A DNA stretch of 64,000 nt from Cryobacterium glucosi (GCF_004402235.1 NZ_SOFS01000005.1:1-64000); one strand, 5' to 3'. Shown: positions 37,734-47,647, counted from the stretch's first letter. Notes: a model not told the origin generated them from the sequence alone. Made by a program: numbers and translations.

Positions 37734-38579
37734 GTGACCACATCGATACCGGGCGACGCTGAAACGGCGCCATCGGGCCTCGCGGCCCTGACCGCCGCCG
37801 CCGTCACCGGGATCACCCGCCTCGCGGCCATCGACACCGTGCGGGCCCGCCTCGCCCTCGCCGTCGACCTCGGCCTGCTGCTGCCGGGCGAACGAGTGCC
37901 GCCCGTCGACGACGTCGCTGATGCGCTCGCCGTCAGCCCGATCACGGCCCGGCGGGCGCTCGAGAGCCTCGCGGAGGAGGGCGTGCTCGTGCGCCGCAGG
38001 GGACGCGGCGGCGGCACCTTCGTCGCAGATGTTCCCGCGCACTCGGCCGTCGCCGAGATCCGCAGCTACCTCGCTGACGCCGCCGAAGTACACGAACTCA
38101 TCGACCGACGGGTGCTCCTCGAGTGCGCCGTCGTGCACCACGCCGCGCTCGCCGCGACGGAATCCGACCTCGCCGTCCTCGACCTGCAGATCACCCGGAT
38201 GCGGGAGGCCAGGAGCTGGACCGAGTACCACCTGGCCGACGAGAGCTTCCACGTCGGAGTCGCCGTCACGAGCGGTCTCGACTTCGCCCTTCCCCTCTAC
38301 CGTGCCGCCCTCGCCGCCCTTTACCGGTACTTCCTGCCCTATCCGATCGCGTTCCTGCACGGGGTCAACGATGACCACGCCGACCTCGTTGCCGCGCTCC
38401 GCCGCTCCGACCCTGTGGATGCCGTGCGCATCGCCCGCGCGCACGTCGAGGCCCTGCACCGCACCATGTTCGTGGGGCTGCCGCAGCCACCGAACGATGC
38501 CCCGACAGCGGTCACCGCCACGCCCCCCTCCAGGTCTCCTGACCCGCTGCCTGACGCGGCGCCGCACTCCGACGGCTAA
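37734..38579 (+). CDS. GntR-family regulator with FCD ligand domain
   Basis: A 281-residue regulator. The winged helix is near residues 35-95: RARLALAVDLGLLLPGERVP, then VADALAVSPITARRALESLA and the wing VRRRGRGGGTFVAD. An all-helical FCD domain follows (about 100-245), with ELIDRRVLLECAVVHHAA and a DESFHVGV metal/ligand His. The tail is Pro/Ser-rich. GTG 37734 is the first good in-frame start; TATTGT at 37722-37727 lies seven bases upstream, so the message is probably leaderless. It likely controls the divergent nitrilase-permease operon and itself. Confidence 0.87.
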   Translation: MTTSIPGDAETAPSGLAALTAAAVTGITRLAAIDTVRARLALAVDLGLLLPGERVPPVDDVADALAVSPITARRALESLAEEGVLVRRRGRGGGTFVADVPAHSAVAEIRSYLADAAEVHELIDRRVLLECAVVHHAALAATESDLAVLDLQITRMREARSWTEYHLADESFHVGVAVTSGLDFALPLYRAALAALYRYFLPYPIAFLHGVNDDHADLVAALRRSDPVDAVRIARAHVEALHRTMFVGLPQPPNDAPTAVTATPPSRSPDPLPDAAPHSDG

Positions 38580-38588
38580 TCTGGCCCT

Positions 38589-39140
38589 ATGACTTCAGCA
38601 CCACGTGGCGGAAATCCGCGCGACGACGACGCGCTCGGCTGGGCCGGCGACGACGATCCCACCCTGCAGACCCGGTCGGAGGATGCCGACGCCCGCGAGA
38701 ACTCGCGTACGCCGGTCGAGTCAGACCCCGTTGCCTCCGCACCGGCCAGCGCTCCGGTCTACGCCGCTTTGCCGGACGGCTGGAGCGTCAAGGGACCGAC
38801 CGCTGCGATCGAAGCGGATGCCGCGGCCCGCAACTCGGAACGCTCGCCGATGAGCTCATTCACCTTGATCTCCCTCGGGGTGTTCGGCGGCATCTACCTG
38901 CTCTTCACGATCGGCTGGTTCATCGGCGTGAGCCGGATCGACAATCCGCTCGGCGACGCTCTCGCGAGCTTCATGTTCAGCCTCGGAACCTGGCTCGCCG
39001 TCGCGGCCCCCGTCGCGTGGTTCGCGGTGACGCTCTGGCTGACCCCGACCCGGCCGCGCGGACGAATCCTCTGGCTGCTCCTCGGCGTCGTGCTGCTCGC
39101 TCCGCTCCCGCTCCTCGTGAGCGGAGGGGCCGTCGCATGA
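38589..39140 (+). CDS. Hypothetical membrane protein, three helices
   Basis: A 183-residue protein. A disordered acidic N-terminal half (about residues 1-90) is rich in Asp, Ser, Ala and Pro. Three helices follow at about 92-112, 128-150 and 158-178 (LISLGVFGGIYLLFTIGWF, then SLGTWLAVAAPVAWF). I do not recognise a characterised family. It overlaps the next gene by ATGA, so the two membrane proteins are co-translated. It begins ten bases after the GntR gene. Confidence 0.7.
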   Translation: MTSAPRGGNPRDDDALGWAGDDDPTLQTRSEDADARENSRTPVESDPVASAPASAPVYAALPDGWSVKGPTAAIEADAAARNSERSPMSSFTLISLGVFGGIYLLFTIGWFIGVSRIDNPLGDALASFMFSLGTWLAVAAPVAWFAVTLWLTPTRPRGRILWLLLGVVLLAPLPLLVSGGAVA

Positions 39141-39556
39141 GCGAGCCCGTCGCACTCCCGAACCCGTCCGGTCCGGACACGTCCGGTCCCGATGCGTCCG
39201 GCACCGGTTCGACCGAGACCGTCGCCGCACCACAGCGCCGCAGGCCTTCCTGGCCGTTCCTGGTCGTCGCCGTCTTCTTCGGACTGTTCTACGCCTGGGA
39301 TGTCTGGGCGGCCCTCGGGAACCTGATCGGCCTCAACCTCGCCGCCGGGTCCCTCGACACCCAGCTCAGCGGGTTCGGCTGGGGAATCCTGATCGCCGGG
39401 GTACTCCTGCCGATCCTGGTCTTCCTGCTCGCCGCCCGGATCGGACGGGGCAGGCCGCTGTACGCGCAGGCCGCCCTGTTCCTCGTCGGCCTGGCCCTCG
39501 CATCCGCCCTCGCCCTCGATATCTACCAGTTCGGACTCGGCAGCCTGATCGTCTGA
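39137..39556 (+). CDS. Hypothetical membrane protein, three helices
   Basis: A 139-residue protein. A Pro/Ser/Thr-rich N-terminal tail of about 38 residues is followed by helices at about 40-62 (WPFLVVAVFFGLFYAWDVW), 82-102 and 112-132. ATG 39137 overlaps the previous stop by four bases. Its plan mirrors the upstream protein: a disordered cytosolic start and a short membrane bundle. The two may form one complex. Function is unknown. Confidence 0.7.
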   Translation: MSEPVALPNPSGPDTSGPDASGTGSTETVAAPQRRRPSWPFLVVAVFFGLFYAWDVWAALGNLIGLNLAAGSLDTQLSGFGWGILIAGVLLPILVFLLAARIGRGRPLYAQAALFLVGLALASALALDIYQFGLGSLIV

Positions 39557-39583
39557 TCGAGGCGTCGGACCGGGATCGCAGGC

Positions 39584-39988
39584 TCAGAGAATCGCCAGCA
39601 CGACGAGGGCGATGAGCGCGACCTGCTCGATGACCCGGGTCCGGAGCGGGATCGCGGCCCGGCCGAAGCGCAGCGGGTCGCGGGCGGCGAACGCGTTGGC
39701 CGGGAAGACCGCGATCAGGAAGATCACGAGCATGACTCCGGTGACTCCGGTGGTCGGCGGCCAGAGCAGGCCGAGGCCGCCGAGCATCTCGCAGACGCCC
39801 GTGAAGATCACCAGGACGACGGGGCCACGCGCGCCGAAGAATCCCGTGAAGCGGAGTCCCGGCGGGATCATGGCAGCCATCGTGCGCTGGACCACCGGGA
39901 TGAAGTGGGTGATCCCCGCGCCGAAGAAGAAGACGGCCAGAAGGCAGCGCAGGACGAACTGGAGGGAGTCCAACGTAACAGTGCTCAT
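39584..39988 (-). CDS. DoxX-family membrane protein
   Basis: A 134-residue protein with four helices. It has the DoxX-type start LRCLLAVFFFGAGITHFIP and the segment VFTGVCEMLGGLGLLWPPT, written here as VVLVIFTGVCEMLGG. The family includes subunits of thiosulfate:quinone oxidoreductase and many small membrane proteins of unknown role. It is convergent with the preceding hypothetical gene and divergent from serA. Confidence 0.78.
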   Translation of the reverse strand: MSTVTLDSLQFVLRCLLAVFFFGAGITHFIPVVQRTMAAMIPPGLRFTGFFGARGPVVLVIFTGVCEMLGGLGLLWPPTTGVTGVMLVIFLIAVFPANAFAARDPLRFGRAAIPLRTRVIEQVALIALVVLAIL

Positions 39989-40084
39989 TGGGGAATATTA
40001 CGGCCGATAGACTCGACCCAATACTGGCGCCCCACGGTCGCGGCGCGAGCCACAATTGCTGCTGCTATCGGAGGTTCTGTTTTC

Positions 40085-41677
40085 GTGTCAAAACCAGTCG
40101 TTCTTATCGCTGAAGAATTATCACCCGCAACCGTCGATGCACTCGGACCCGACTTCGAGGTCCGCACTGTCGATGGCACGGACCGGCCGGCCCTGCTCGC
40201 CGCGCTCGCAACGGCCGACGCCGTGCTCGTGCGCTCCGCGACGAAGGTCGACGCCGAGGCTATCGCGGCTGCACCCCTGCTCAAGGTGATCGCCCGCGCC
40301 GGTGTCGGACTCGACAACGTGGACATTAAGGCTGCGACGGCCGCAGGCGTCATGGTCGTCAATGCACCGACCTCGAACATTATCTCTGCCGCAGAACTGA
40401 CCGTCGGTCACATTATTAGCCTCGCCCGTCACATCCCCGCCGCGAGTGGCGCCCTCGCAGAGGGGCAGTGGAAGCGCTCCAAGTACACCGGTGTCGAACT
40501 GTACGAAAAGACCGTCGGCATCATCGGCCTCGGCCGTATCGGCGCCCTCATCGCCGCTCGAATGCAGGCCTTCGGCACGAAGATCATCGCGTTCGACCCG
40601 TACATCACCTCCGCCCGTGCGCAGCAGCTCGGCGTTGTGCCCGTGACTCTCGAAGAACTCCTCGCGCAGTCCGACTTCGTGACCATCCACATGCCGAAGA
40701 CGGCGGAGACGACCGGCATGATCGGAGCCGCGCAGTTCAAGCTCATGAAGCCGACCGCGTTCGTGATCAACGTCGCCCGAGGCGGCCTCATCGACGAAGA
40801 CGACCTCTACGACGCCCTGACTGCCGGCACCATCGCCGGGGCCGGCCTCGACGTGTTCGTGTCTGAGCCCCCGACCGGGTCGAAGCTCCTCGGCCTGGAA
40901 AACCTGATCACCACCCCGCACCTCGGTGCATCGACCGACGAAGCCCAGGAGAAGGCCGGCGTCTCCGTCGCGAAGTCGGTGCGCCTCGCCCTCTCCGGCG
41001 AACTCGTGCCGGACGCGGTCAACGTCGCCGGCGGCGTCATCGACCCCTACGTGCGCCCCGGCATCCCGCTCGTCGAGAAGCTCGGCCAGGTCTTCTCCGG
41101 CCTCACCGCACAGCGCCCGCTCACAAGCGTGGACATCGACGTGCGCGGCGAGCTCGCCGACTACGACGTGAGCGTGCTGCGCCTTGCGGCACTCAAGGGC
41201 ATCTTCACGAACGTCGTGAGCGAGACCGTCTCCTACGTGAACGCGCCGCTGCTCGCCGAGCAGCGTGGCATCGCGGTCCGCCTGCTCACCGACAAGGAAT
41301 CGCCGGAGTACCGCAACGTCATCCAGATTCGTGGCGCCCTCGCAGACGGCTCACAGGTTTCCGTCTCCGGCACCCTGACCGGCACGAAGCAGATCGAGAA
41401 GATCGTCGAGATCAACGGGTACGACGTCGAGGTCACCTTCGCCGAGCACCTGATCGTGATGGTCTACACCGACCGCCCCGGAATCGTCGCCGTCTACGGC
41501 CGCGAGTTCGGCGACGCCCAGATCAACATCGCGGGCATGCAGATCGCCCGCCACGAGGCCGGCGGCAAGGCGCTGAGCGTGCTGACCGTCGACTCACCCG
41601 TCTCGGCGAGCCTGCTCGCCACCGTGCGCGACGCGATCTCGGCCGACGTGATGGTCGAAATCGCCATCACGGAGTAG
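40085..41677 (+). CDS. serA: D-3-phosphoglycerate dehydrogenase
   Basis: A 530-residue long-form enzyme, the first step of serine synthesis. The NAD loop is GIIGLGRIGALIAARMQAFG, and the catalytic region has INVARGGLIDEDDLYDAL with the His in TTPHLGASTDEAQ. An intervening substrate-binding domain and a C-terminal ACT domain (about residues 455-530, MVYTDRPGIVAVYG) indicate serine control. GTG 40085 follows GGAGG at 40070-40074. Its first codons are unusually AT-rich, including a TTA. Its end overlaps the convergent TetR gene by 11 bp. Confidence 0.96.
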   Translation: MSKPVVLIAEELSPATVDALGPDFEVRTVDGTDRPALLAALATADAVLVRSATKVDAEAIAAAPLLKVIARAGVGLDNVDIKAATAAGVMVVNAPTSNIISAAELTVGHIISLARHIPAASGALAEGQWKRSKYTGVELYEKTVGIIGLGRIGALIAARMQAFGTKIIAFDPYITSARAQQLGVVPVTLEELLAQSDFVTIHMPKTAETTGMIGAAQFKLMKPTAFVINVARGGLIDEDDLYDALTAGTIAGAGLDVFVSEPPTGSKLLGLENLITTPHLGASTDEAQEKAGVSVAKSVRLALSGELVPDAVNVAGGVIDPYVRPGIPLVEKLGQVFSGLTAQRPLTSVDIDVRGELADYDVSVLRLAALKGIFTNVVSETVSYVNAPLLAEQRGIAVRLLTDKESPEYRNVIQIRGALADGSQVSVSGTLTGTKQIEKIVEINGYDVEVTFAEHLIVMVYTDRPGIVAVYGREFGDAQINIAGMQIARHEAGGKALSVLTVDSPVSASLLATVRDAISADVMVEIAITE

Positions 41678-42260
41678 CGGTCCGGTCGGTCATTCGACCG
41701 ATCACGGCGAGCAACCGGTCCAGTCTCGCCGCCGACACCACGTCGGCGGCGGGATAGGCCGCGCTCGTGATGGTGGAACCGAAGTACAGTCCGTCACTGA
41801 TCAACATGATCGCCTCTGCGACGTCCGGATCCCCGACGGTCTCCTCGATCACGGCCAGCCACTGGCGCCGCATTGAGACAACGGCCGTGTTGGCCAGCGG
41901 ATGCGATCCCTGCGCCAGGCGCACGGCTCCCGCGATGGTGCGGTCCAGGGGAGTGCCCTCGCTCATCGAGGTCCGGATCAGGTAGTCAACGGGTCCGGCC
42001 GCCGCAGAGCGGATGCGTACGATGTCGTCGGCCACGAGCTCCTCGAGCCGGGTGAGCAGTCCCCGGACCAGGGCCTCCTTCGACCCGAAATGGTAGAGCA
42101 GCCCGCCCTTCGACAGGCCGGCCGCCGCGGCGACACCCTCGAGGGTGGCCGCACGTTCGCCCTGGTCGATGAGGAGCCCGGTGAACGCGTCGAGGACCCG
42201 GTCCCGGGTCGGGGAATGGTCGGCTGACCGGAGCGGGGGCTGGACGGGCGAGGGTGTCAT
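41667..42260 (-). CDS. TetR-family repressor of the adjacent MFS exporter
   Basis: A 197-residue protein. The helix-turn-helix is AATLEGVAAAAGLSKGGLLY, then HFGSKEALVRGLL, with a C-terminal TetR_C domain. ATG 42260 has no ribosome-binding site, but TACAGT (minus strand, 42272-42267) ends seven bases upstream, so it is probably leaderless. It is divergent from an MFS drug exporter with an operator palindrome between them. Its final codons overlap the 3' end of serA on the other strand. Confidence 0.9.
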   Translation of the reverse strand: MTPSPVQPPLRSADHSPTRDRVLDAFTGLLIDQGERAATLEGVAAAAGLSKGGLLYHFGSKEALVRGLLTRLEELVADDIVRIRSAAAGPVDYLIRTSMSEGTPLDRTIAGAVRLAQGSHPLANTAVVSMRRQWLAVIEETVGDPDVAEAIMLISDGLYFGSTITSAAYPAADVVSAARLDRLLAVIGRMTDRTATP

Positions 42261-42270
42261 GGTGCTACTG

Positions 42271-42286
42271 TACCGTCTGGACGGTA
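42271..42286. promoter_or_regulatory. TetR operator between TetR and MFS genes
   Basis: TACCGTC-TG-GACGGTA is a perfect 16-bp palindrome. It overlaps the TACAGT -10 of the TetR gene (minus) and abuts a TATAGT -10 of the MFS gene (plus, 42285-42290). Binding would block both promoters. Confidence 0.8.
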
Positions 42287-42351
42287 TAGTTTTGTGCCGT
42301 CCCCCTTCTGCGACGGGTCCACCCGTCCCCTGCCCGGAAAGTTGTTGCACC

Positions 42352-43878
42352 GTGTCAACCCCGACCCGCCCCCGGATCCCCGTCCAACCCGGCGCCGCGC
42401 CCGTGCGCCGCTGGTGGGCCCTTGCGGTGCTGATGCTGCCGGTGCTGCTCGTTTCGATCGACAACACCGTGCTGAACCTTGCCCTGCCGCAGATCTCCGA
42501 GGCCCTCAGCCCGAGCGGCACCCAGCTGCTCTGGGTGATCGACATCTACCCCCTCGTACTCGCGGGGCTGCTGGTCTCGATGGGCAGCCTCGGCGACCGG
42601 ATCGGCCGGCGCCGACTGCTGCTGATCGGCTCCGCCGGCTTCGGAGCGATGTCGGTGATCGCCTCCTTCGCGCCGAGCATCGAATGGCTCATCCTCGACC
42701 GTGCTGCACTGGGCGTGTTCGGGGCCATGCTGATGCCGCCCACGCTCGCACTCCTGCGGTCCGTCTTCACGGAACGCAATGAGCGCCGCCTCGCCATCGC
42801 CATCTGGGCGAGCGGCTTCGCGGCCGGCAGCGCACTCGGCCCCGTTGTCGGCGGACTCATCCTCGAGAACGGGGAATGGGGATCCGTCTTCCTGCTCGCG
42901 GTCCCGCTGTTGCTGCCCTTGCTCGTGGTGGCGCCGCTGATCGTGCCGGAATCCCGGGATCCGAACCCGGGTGCGATCGATGTGCCGAGCATCCTGCTCT
43001 CGCTCCTGACGATGTTCCCGATCGTCTTCGGCATCAAGACGCTCGCCGACTCCGGGTTCGGCGTCGCCGGAACCGTGTCGATCGCAGTGGGACTGGTTGC
43101 CGGCATCCTCTTCGCCCATCGGCAGCGGCGTCTCCATGAGCCGATGCTCGACCTCGCACTCTTCCGTCGCGGTTCGTTCAGCGGCGCGGTCGGGGTCAAC
43201 TTCCTGAGCGTCGTCGCGCTCGTCGGCGGACTGTTCTTCGTCTCGCAATACCTCCAGCTCGTCCTCGGCCTGGAGCCCCTCGCTGCCGGCCTGGTACTCG
43301 TGCCCGGCCTGGTGGCGATGATCCTGGCCGGATTGATCGTCGTCCCGATCGCCAGGCGGATCCGGCCGTCGATCGTGATCCCGGCCGGGCTGCTGTTCTC
43401 TGCGGCCGGGTACACGGCATTCGCGATCGGCGGAGCCGGATTCGGCCCTGCCGGTGTGGCCGTCGCCTTCGTCGCCCTCGGGATCGGGATCGGGGCTGCC
43501 GAGACGGTGTCGAACGAATTGATCGTGGCGAGCGCACCGCCGGAGAAGATGGGCGCTGCATCCGCTGTCGGGGAAACCGCATACGAACTGGGCGCGGTTC
43601 TCGGCACCACGGTCCTGGGCAGCATCCTCACCTCGGCATACCGCTCCGCGGTGGTGCTGCCTGATGGGCTCGGCGCCGGACAACGGGCCGCGGCGGGGGA
43701 GACCCTCGGCGGGGCCGTCGCCGTTGCGGCCGAGCTGCCGGCAGGAGCCGGCCGGATGCTGCTGGAGTCTGCGCGGGAGGCCTTCCTCACCGGAATCGGT
43801 CCCACCGCCTGGATCGGAGCCGGACTCGTGGTCGTAGCGGCCATGGTCGCCTGGGTCGCACTGCGCTCGGCGCGGTGA
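42352..43878 (+). CDS. MFS drug exporter, DHA2 (EmrB/QacA) type
   Basis: A 508-residue protein with about 14 helices. Motifs of the 14-helix group are LVSIDNTVLNLALPQI in helix 1, LGDRIGRRRLLL for motif A, and GSALGPVVGGLI for the antiporter motif. I start it at GTG 42352, where the protein begins (STPTRPRIPVQPG); longer frames cross the operator. It should expel cationic or other drugs by proton antiport, and it is regulated by the divergent TetR protein. Confidence 0.9.
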   Translation: MSTPTRPRIPVQPGAAPVRRWWALAVLMLPVLLVSIDNTVLNLALPQISEALSPSGTQLLWVIDIYPLVLAGLLVSMGSLGDRIGRRRLLLIGSAGFGAMSVIASFAPSIEWLILDRAALGVFGAMLMPPTLALLRSVFTERNERRLAIAIWASGFAAGSALGPVVGGLILENGEWGSVFLLAVPLLLPLLVVAPLIVPESRDPNPGAIDVPSILLSLLTMFPIVFGIKTLADSGFGVAGTVSIAVGLVAGILFAHRQRRLHEPMLDLALFRRGSFSGAVGVNFLSVVALVGGLFFVSQYLQLVLGLEPLAAGLVLVPGLVAMILAGLIVVPIARRIRPSIVIPAGLLFSAAGYTAFAIGGAGFGPAGVAVAFVALGIGIGAAETVSNELIVASAPPEKMGAASAVGETAYELGAVLGTTVLGSILTSAYRSAVVLPDGLGAGQRAAAGETLGGAVAVAAELPAGAGRMLLESAREAFLTGIGPTAWIGAGLVVVAAMVAWVALRSAR

Positions 43879-43977
43879 GCCGGCGTCGATTCCGGGAGTG
43901 ACGAAGACGCGGGGATCACCCGACCTGACGCGTCGCAGTAGGGTTTGGGTACAGCAATCCGAGCCCCCAGGAGTCCC

Positions 43978-45060
43978 ATGTCCCGTCAGATCAAGCTCGC
44001 CGTCATTCCCGGAGACGGGATCGGACCCGAAGTCGTCGCCGAGGCCGTCAAGGTGCTCGGCGCAGCGACAGTGGCCGACGACGTCGAATTCGCGCTGACC
44101 TGGTTCTCGCTCGGCGCGACCCGGTTCCTCGAGACGGGCGACGTGCTCACCGATGATGACCTCGGGGCGATCGCCGCCCACGACGCCATCCTGCTCGGCG
44201 CCGTCGGGGGAGTGCCCGGCGACCCGCGCCTCGCGAACGCGAACATCGAGCGGGGCCTGCTGCTCAGGCTGCGCTTCTCGCTCGACCACTACGTCAACCT
44301 GCGACCGAGCGTGCTGTTCCCCGGTGTGCCGAGCCCGCTCGCGGCTCCCGGCAACGTCGACTTCGTCGTCGTGCGCGAGGGCACCGAAGGGCCGTACGTC
44401 GGCAACGGCGGCGCCATCCGCCAGGGCACCGCGCACGAGGTCGCCAACGAGGTCTCGGTCAACACGGCCTTCGGCGTCGAACGCGTCGTACGCTACGCCT
44501 TCGAGGTCGCCAGGGGCCGCGCGGCCAAACACCTGACCCTCGTGCACAAGACCAACGTGCTCGTCTTCGCCGGCGGCCTGTGGCAGCGGATCGTGACGAC
44601 CGTCGCCGCCGAATACCCCGACGTGACGGTGGACTACCTGCACGTGGATGCTGCGACGATTTTCCTCGTCTCAAATCCGAGTAGATTTGATGTCATCGTC
44701 ACGGATAACCTCTTCGGCGACATCCTCACCGACCTGGCGGCCGCAATCAGCGGCGGCATCGGCCTGGCAGCATCCGGGAACATCAACCCGGACGGCCGGT
44801 TCCCGAGCATGTTCGAACCGGTGCACGGTTCGGCCCCCGACATTGCGGGCAAGCAGCTTGCGGACCCGACGGCCGCCATCCTTTCCGTCGCCCTCCTGCT
44901 CGATCACCTGGGCCTGACGGATGCCGCGGCCCGGGTCCGGGACGCGGTGGTCGCCGATATCGCGGCCCGTACGGAAAATGGGGCATTCACGGCGTCGCGC
45001 GGTACCAGCGCGGTGGGCGACGCCATCGTGACTCGAATGACAGACAAGGGACTCCAATGA
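43978..45060 (+). CDS. leuB: 3-isopropylmalate dehydrogenase
   Basis: A 360-residue enzyme of leucine synthesis. It begins [19 protein letters not shown], then [12 protein letters not shown], the substrate-site Lys in [10 protein letters not shown], the Asp-rich [16 protein letters not shown] and the NAD site [18 protein letters not shown]. The ATG at 43978 has CAGGAG upstream. Odd: a short AT-rich codon patch near 44660-44700 with TCA, AAT, AGT, AGA and TTT. Its stop overlaps ilvE by ATGA. Confidence 0.95.
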   Translation: MSRQIKLAVIPGDGIGPEVVAEAVKVLGAATVADDVEFALTWFSLGATRFLETGDVLTDDDLGAIAAHDAILLGAVGGVPGDPRLANANIERGLLLRLRFSLDHYVNLRPSVLFPGVPSPLAAPGNVDFVVVREGTEGPYVGNGGAIRQGTAHEVANEVSVNTAFGVERVVRYAFEVARGRAAKHLTLVHKTNVLVFAGGLWQRIVTTVAAEYPDVTVDYLHVDAATIFLVSNPSRFDVIVTDNLFGDILTDLAAAISGGIGLAASGNINPDGRFPSMFEPVHGSAPDIAGKQLADPTAAILSVALLLDHLGLTDAAARVRDAVVADIAARTENGAFTASRGTSAVGDAIVTRMTDKGLQ

Positions 45061-46241
45061 GCCAGGCAGCACTGAGCGACACCACCACCGAGACCACCAC
45101 AGGCACCACGACCGACGCCGCGACCACGGGCGCCTTCCCGCTGACCTTCAGCCTGACGCCGTCCACGATGGCGCGCACGAGGGCCGAGCGTGAGGAGATC
45201 CTCGCCGACCCCGGTTTCGGCAAAAAGTTCACCGATCACATGGTCTCGATCGATTGGACCGTCGAGGAGGGCTGGCACGATGCCCGGGTCATCCCGTACG
45301 GCCCGTTGCAGCTCGACCCGGCCTCTTCGGTGCTGCACTACGGCCAGGAGATCTTCGAGGGGCTCAAGGCCTACCGCCACGCCGACGGCTCCATCTGGAC
45401 CTTCCGCCCGGAGAAGAACGCCGACCGGCTCCAGCGTTCGGCACGCAGGCTCGCCCTGCCGGAGCTCTCCGAGAGCGATTTCATCGAATCGATCCGGCAG
45501 ATGATCGCCGTGGACGGCGATTGGGTGCCGTCGGACCATGAGACGAGTCTCTACCTGCGACCGTTCATGATCGCCAACGAAAGCTTCCTCGGTGTGCGCG
45601 CCGCCCACAAGGTCGGCTATTACGTCATCGCGAGCCCTGCGGGCGCCTACTTCGCCAACGGCGTCGCCCCGATCAAGATCTGGCTTTCGACCGAATACGC
45701 CCGTGCCGGCCGCGGCGGAACCGGGGCCGCGAAGTGCGGTGGCAACTACGCCGCCTCGCTCCTGCCGCAGATGCAGGCATACGACAACGACTGCGCCCAG
45801 GTACTCTTCCTCGACGGGGAAACCGGTTCGCACATCGACGAGCTCGGTGGGATGAACGTCTTCTTCGTGTACGGCACCGACACGCTCGTCACCCCGCGAC
45901 TGACCGGCACCATCCTCGAGGGTGTCACGCGCGACAGCATCATCCAGCTCGCCCGTGACCGGGGACTGACTGTCGAGGAGCGCGACGTGACCCTCGACGA
46001 CTGGCGCGACGGAATCGCATCCGGTGCCATCACCGAGGTCTTCGCGTGCGGCACCGCCGCCGTGGTCACCCCGATCTCACAGCTCAAGGGACCGGGCGGC
46101 CTGGCCATCGGCGATGCGGATGCGCCGGCCGGCACGATCACGATGGCGCTCCGCCAGGAGCTGACCGACATCCAGTACGGGCTGCTGCCCGACCGGCACG
46201 GCTGGCTCACCCGCCTCGACGTACCCGCGGACCAGGCGTGA
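45057..46241 (+). CDS. ilvE: Branched-chain amino acid aminotransferase
   Basis: A 394-residue fold-type IV PLP enzyme that makes or degrades valine, leucine and isoleucine. A Thr-rich start is followed by [37 protein letters not shown], the PLP Lys in [13 protein letters not shown], and [14 protein letters not shown]. Its start overlaps leuB and its stop overlaps the FAH-family gene, so all three are translationally coupled. Confidence 0.95.
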   Translation: MSQAALSDTTTETTTGTTTDAATTGAFPLTFSLTPSTMARTRAEREEILADPGFGKKFTDHMVSIDWTVEEGWHDARVIPYGPLQLDPASSVLHYGQEIFEGLKAYRHADGSIWTFRPEKNADRLQRSARRLALPELSESDFIESIRQMIAVDGDWVPSDHETSLYLRPFMIANESFLGVRAAHKVGYYVIASPAGAYFANGVAPIKIWLSTEYARAGRGGTGAAKCGGNYAASLLPQMQAYDNDCAQVLFLDGETGSHIDELGGMNVFFVYGTDTLVTPRLTGTILEGVTRDSIIQLARDRGLTVEERDVTLDDWRDGIASGAITEVFACGTAAVVTPISQLKGPGGLAIGDADAPAGTITMALRQELTDIQYGLLPDRHGWLTRLDVPADQA

Positions 46242-47002
46242 AGGTCGCGCGGTTCAGCCAGGGCGGAATCATCGCCTTCGGCATCGTCGACGACGATGAG
46301 CTCGTCGTACTCAAGGGCGACCCGATGTTCGCCGGGTACGACCCGACCGGCGACCGGATCGCCCTGCGCGACGTGAAGCTGCTCGCGCCCGTGATCCCGC
46401 GCTCCAAGATCGTGGGCATGGCGCATGCGTTCTTCTCCGACGACGAAGAACGCGAGCACGCCGAACCGCGCGAGCCCCTCTTCTTCCTCAAACCGAACAC
46501 CTCGGTGATCGGGCCGGACGACCCGATCTTCCTCCCGGCGCAGTCCCACGACGTGCGCGTCGAGGGCGAACTCGCGATCGTGATCGGCAAGATCGCGAAG
46601 AACGTGACGGTCGAGAACGCCGAAGACGTCATCTTCGGGTACACGATTGCGAACGACGTGACGGCGCGCGATCTCCTCGAGCGCGACGGGCAGCTCGCCC
46701 GCGCCAAGAGCTTCGACTCGTTCTGCCCGCTCGGCCCCGTGATCGACACCGAGTACGACTGGACGAGCCTGCACCTGACCGGTCGGGTCAACGGCGAGAA
46801 GTTCCAGAAGGGGACGGCTGCGCTCTACAAGCATTCGGTCGCCGAGGTCGTCGCGTTCGTCTCGAGCGTCTTCACGCTCCTGCCGGGCGATGTGATCCTC
46901 ACCGGCGCCCCTGACCGCGCCGAAAAGGTCCACGACGGCGACGCCGTGCAGATCGAGATCCCGGGCATCGGCATCCTGACGAACCCGGTCAAGCGCCTCT
47001 AG
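46238..47002 (+). CDS. Fumarylacetoacetate hydrolase family protein
   Basis: A 254-residue protein of the FAH fold (hydrolase/isomerase of 2-keto-ene acids or oxaloacetate decarboxylase). Metal-type residues are in VEGELAIVIGK, IFGYTIANDVTARDL and FDSFCPLGPVI, followed by LPGDVILTGAP. GTG 46238 overlaps the ilvE stop. The exact substrate is unknown. In related genomes this gene typically lies next to gltX; here five other genes intervene. Confidence 0.88.
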   Translation: MKVARFSQGGIIAFGIVDDDELVVLKGDPMFAGYDPTGDRIALRDVKLLAPVIPRSKIVGMAHAFFSDDEEREHAEPREPLFFLKPNTSVIGPDDPIFLPAQSHDVRVEGELAIVIGKIAKNVTVENAEDVIFGYTIANDVTARDLLERDGQLARAKSFDSFCPLGPVIDTEYDWTSLHLTGRVNGEKFQKGTAALYKHSVAEVVAFVSSVFTLLPGDVILTGAPDRAEKVHDGDAVQIEIPGIGILTNPVKRL

Positions 47003-47011
47003 AGCAATAGA

Positions 47012-47617
47012 TCAGGGGTGCCAGGACCGGACCTGGTCCGCGGCCGTGGCGAGGAGTGCGAGCGACTCGTCCCGGTTCACCCGGGCGAGCAGCATGACGC
47101 TCATCGACAAGGCGGCGAGCGTGCGGGCGCGTTCGTCGAGGACAGCGGCCCCGGCATCCGTGCCCGGAGCGATCTCGGCCGCCGCTCCCGCGAGGGCGTT
47201 GCGGAGTGCCGCCGTGAGCTCGGCGCGGTAGTCGTCGACGACCTTCCTGGCGGGGTCGTCGTGGCCGGCGAGTCCCGCTGCACAGTTGACGAGCAGGCAG
47301 CCCCGGCGCGGTGAATCGTCGGGCAGGGAGGCGACGGCCAGGCTCAGGTCGCCGTAGTACGCGAGCAGGGCGGCACGGCCGGCCGATTCGGCGAGCAGCG
47401 GGCGCAGGCGCGGGCGGATGACCGTCTCGAGGTAGTCCGCGACCGCGGCGTCGAAGAGCCCGCGTTTGCTTCCGAACGCGTGGTACAGGCTCGACCTGTT
47501 GAGCCCGGTGACCCGCTCGAGGTCGGCGAGGGACGCCGCCTCGAAGCCGCGGTCCCAGAACAGGTCGCGTGCCGCGGTCACGACGACGGGAGCGTCAAAG
47601 CTCGGCGTGCGGCCCAT
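47012..47617 (-). CDS. TetR-family regulator of the adjacent oxidoreductase
   Basis: A 201-residue protein. The helix-turn-helix is AASLADLERVTGLNRSSLYH, then AFGSKRGLFDAAV; the C-terminal half resembles AcuR/NemR-like TetR regulators, often sensors of electrophiles. GGAGACCGAG precedes ATG 47617. It is divergent from an MDR-type oxidoreductase and faces the FAH-family gene. Two matching operator-like sites lie between it and the oxidoreductase. Confidence 0.88.
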   Translation of the reverse strand: MGRTPSFDAPVVVTAARDLFWDRGFEAASLADLERVTGLNRSSLYHAFGSKRGLFDAAVADYLETVIRPRLRPLLAESAGRAALLAYYGDLSLAVASLPDDSPRRGCLLVNCAAGLAGHDDPARKVVDDYRAELTAALRNALAGAAAEIAPGTDAGAAVLDERARTLAALSMSVMLLARVNRDESLALLATAADQVRSWHP

Positions 47618-47647
47618 CTCGGTCTCCAGTCAGTGGTCGGGTTTTTG

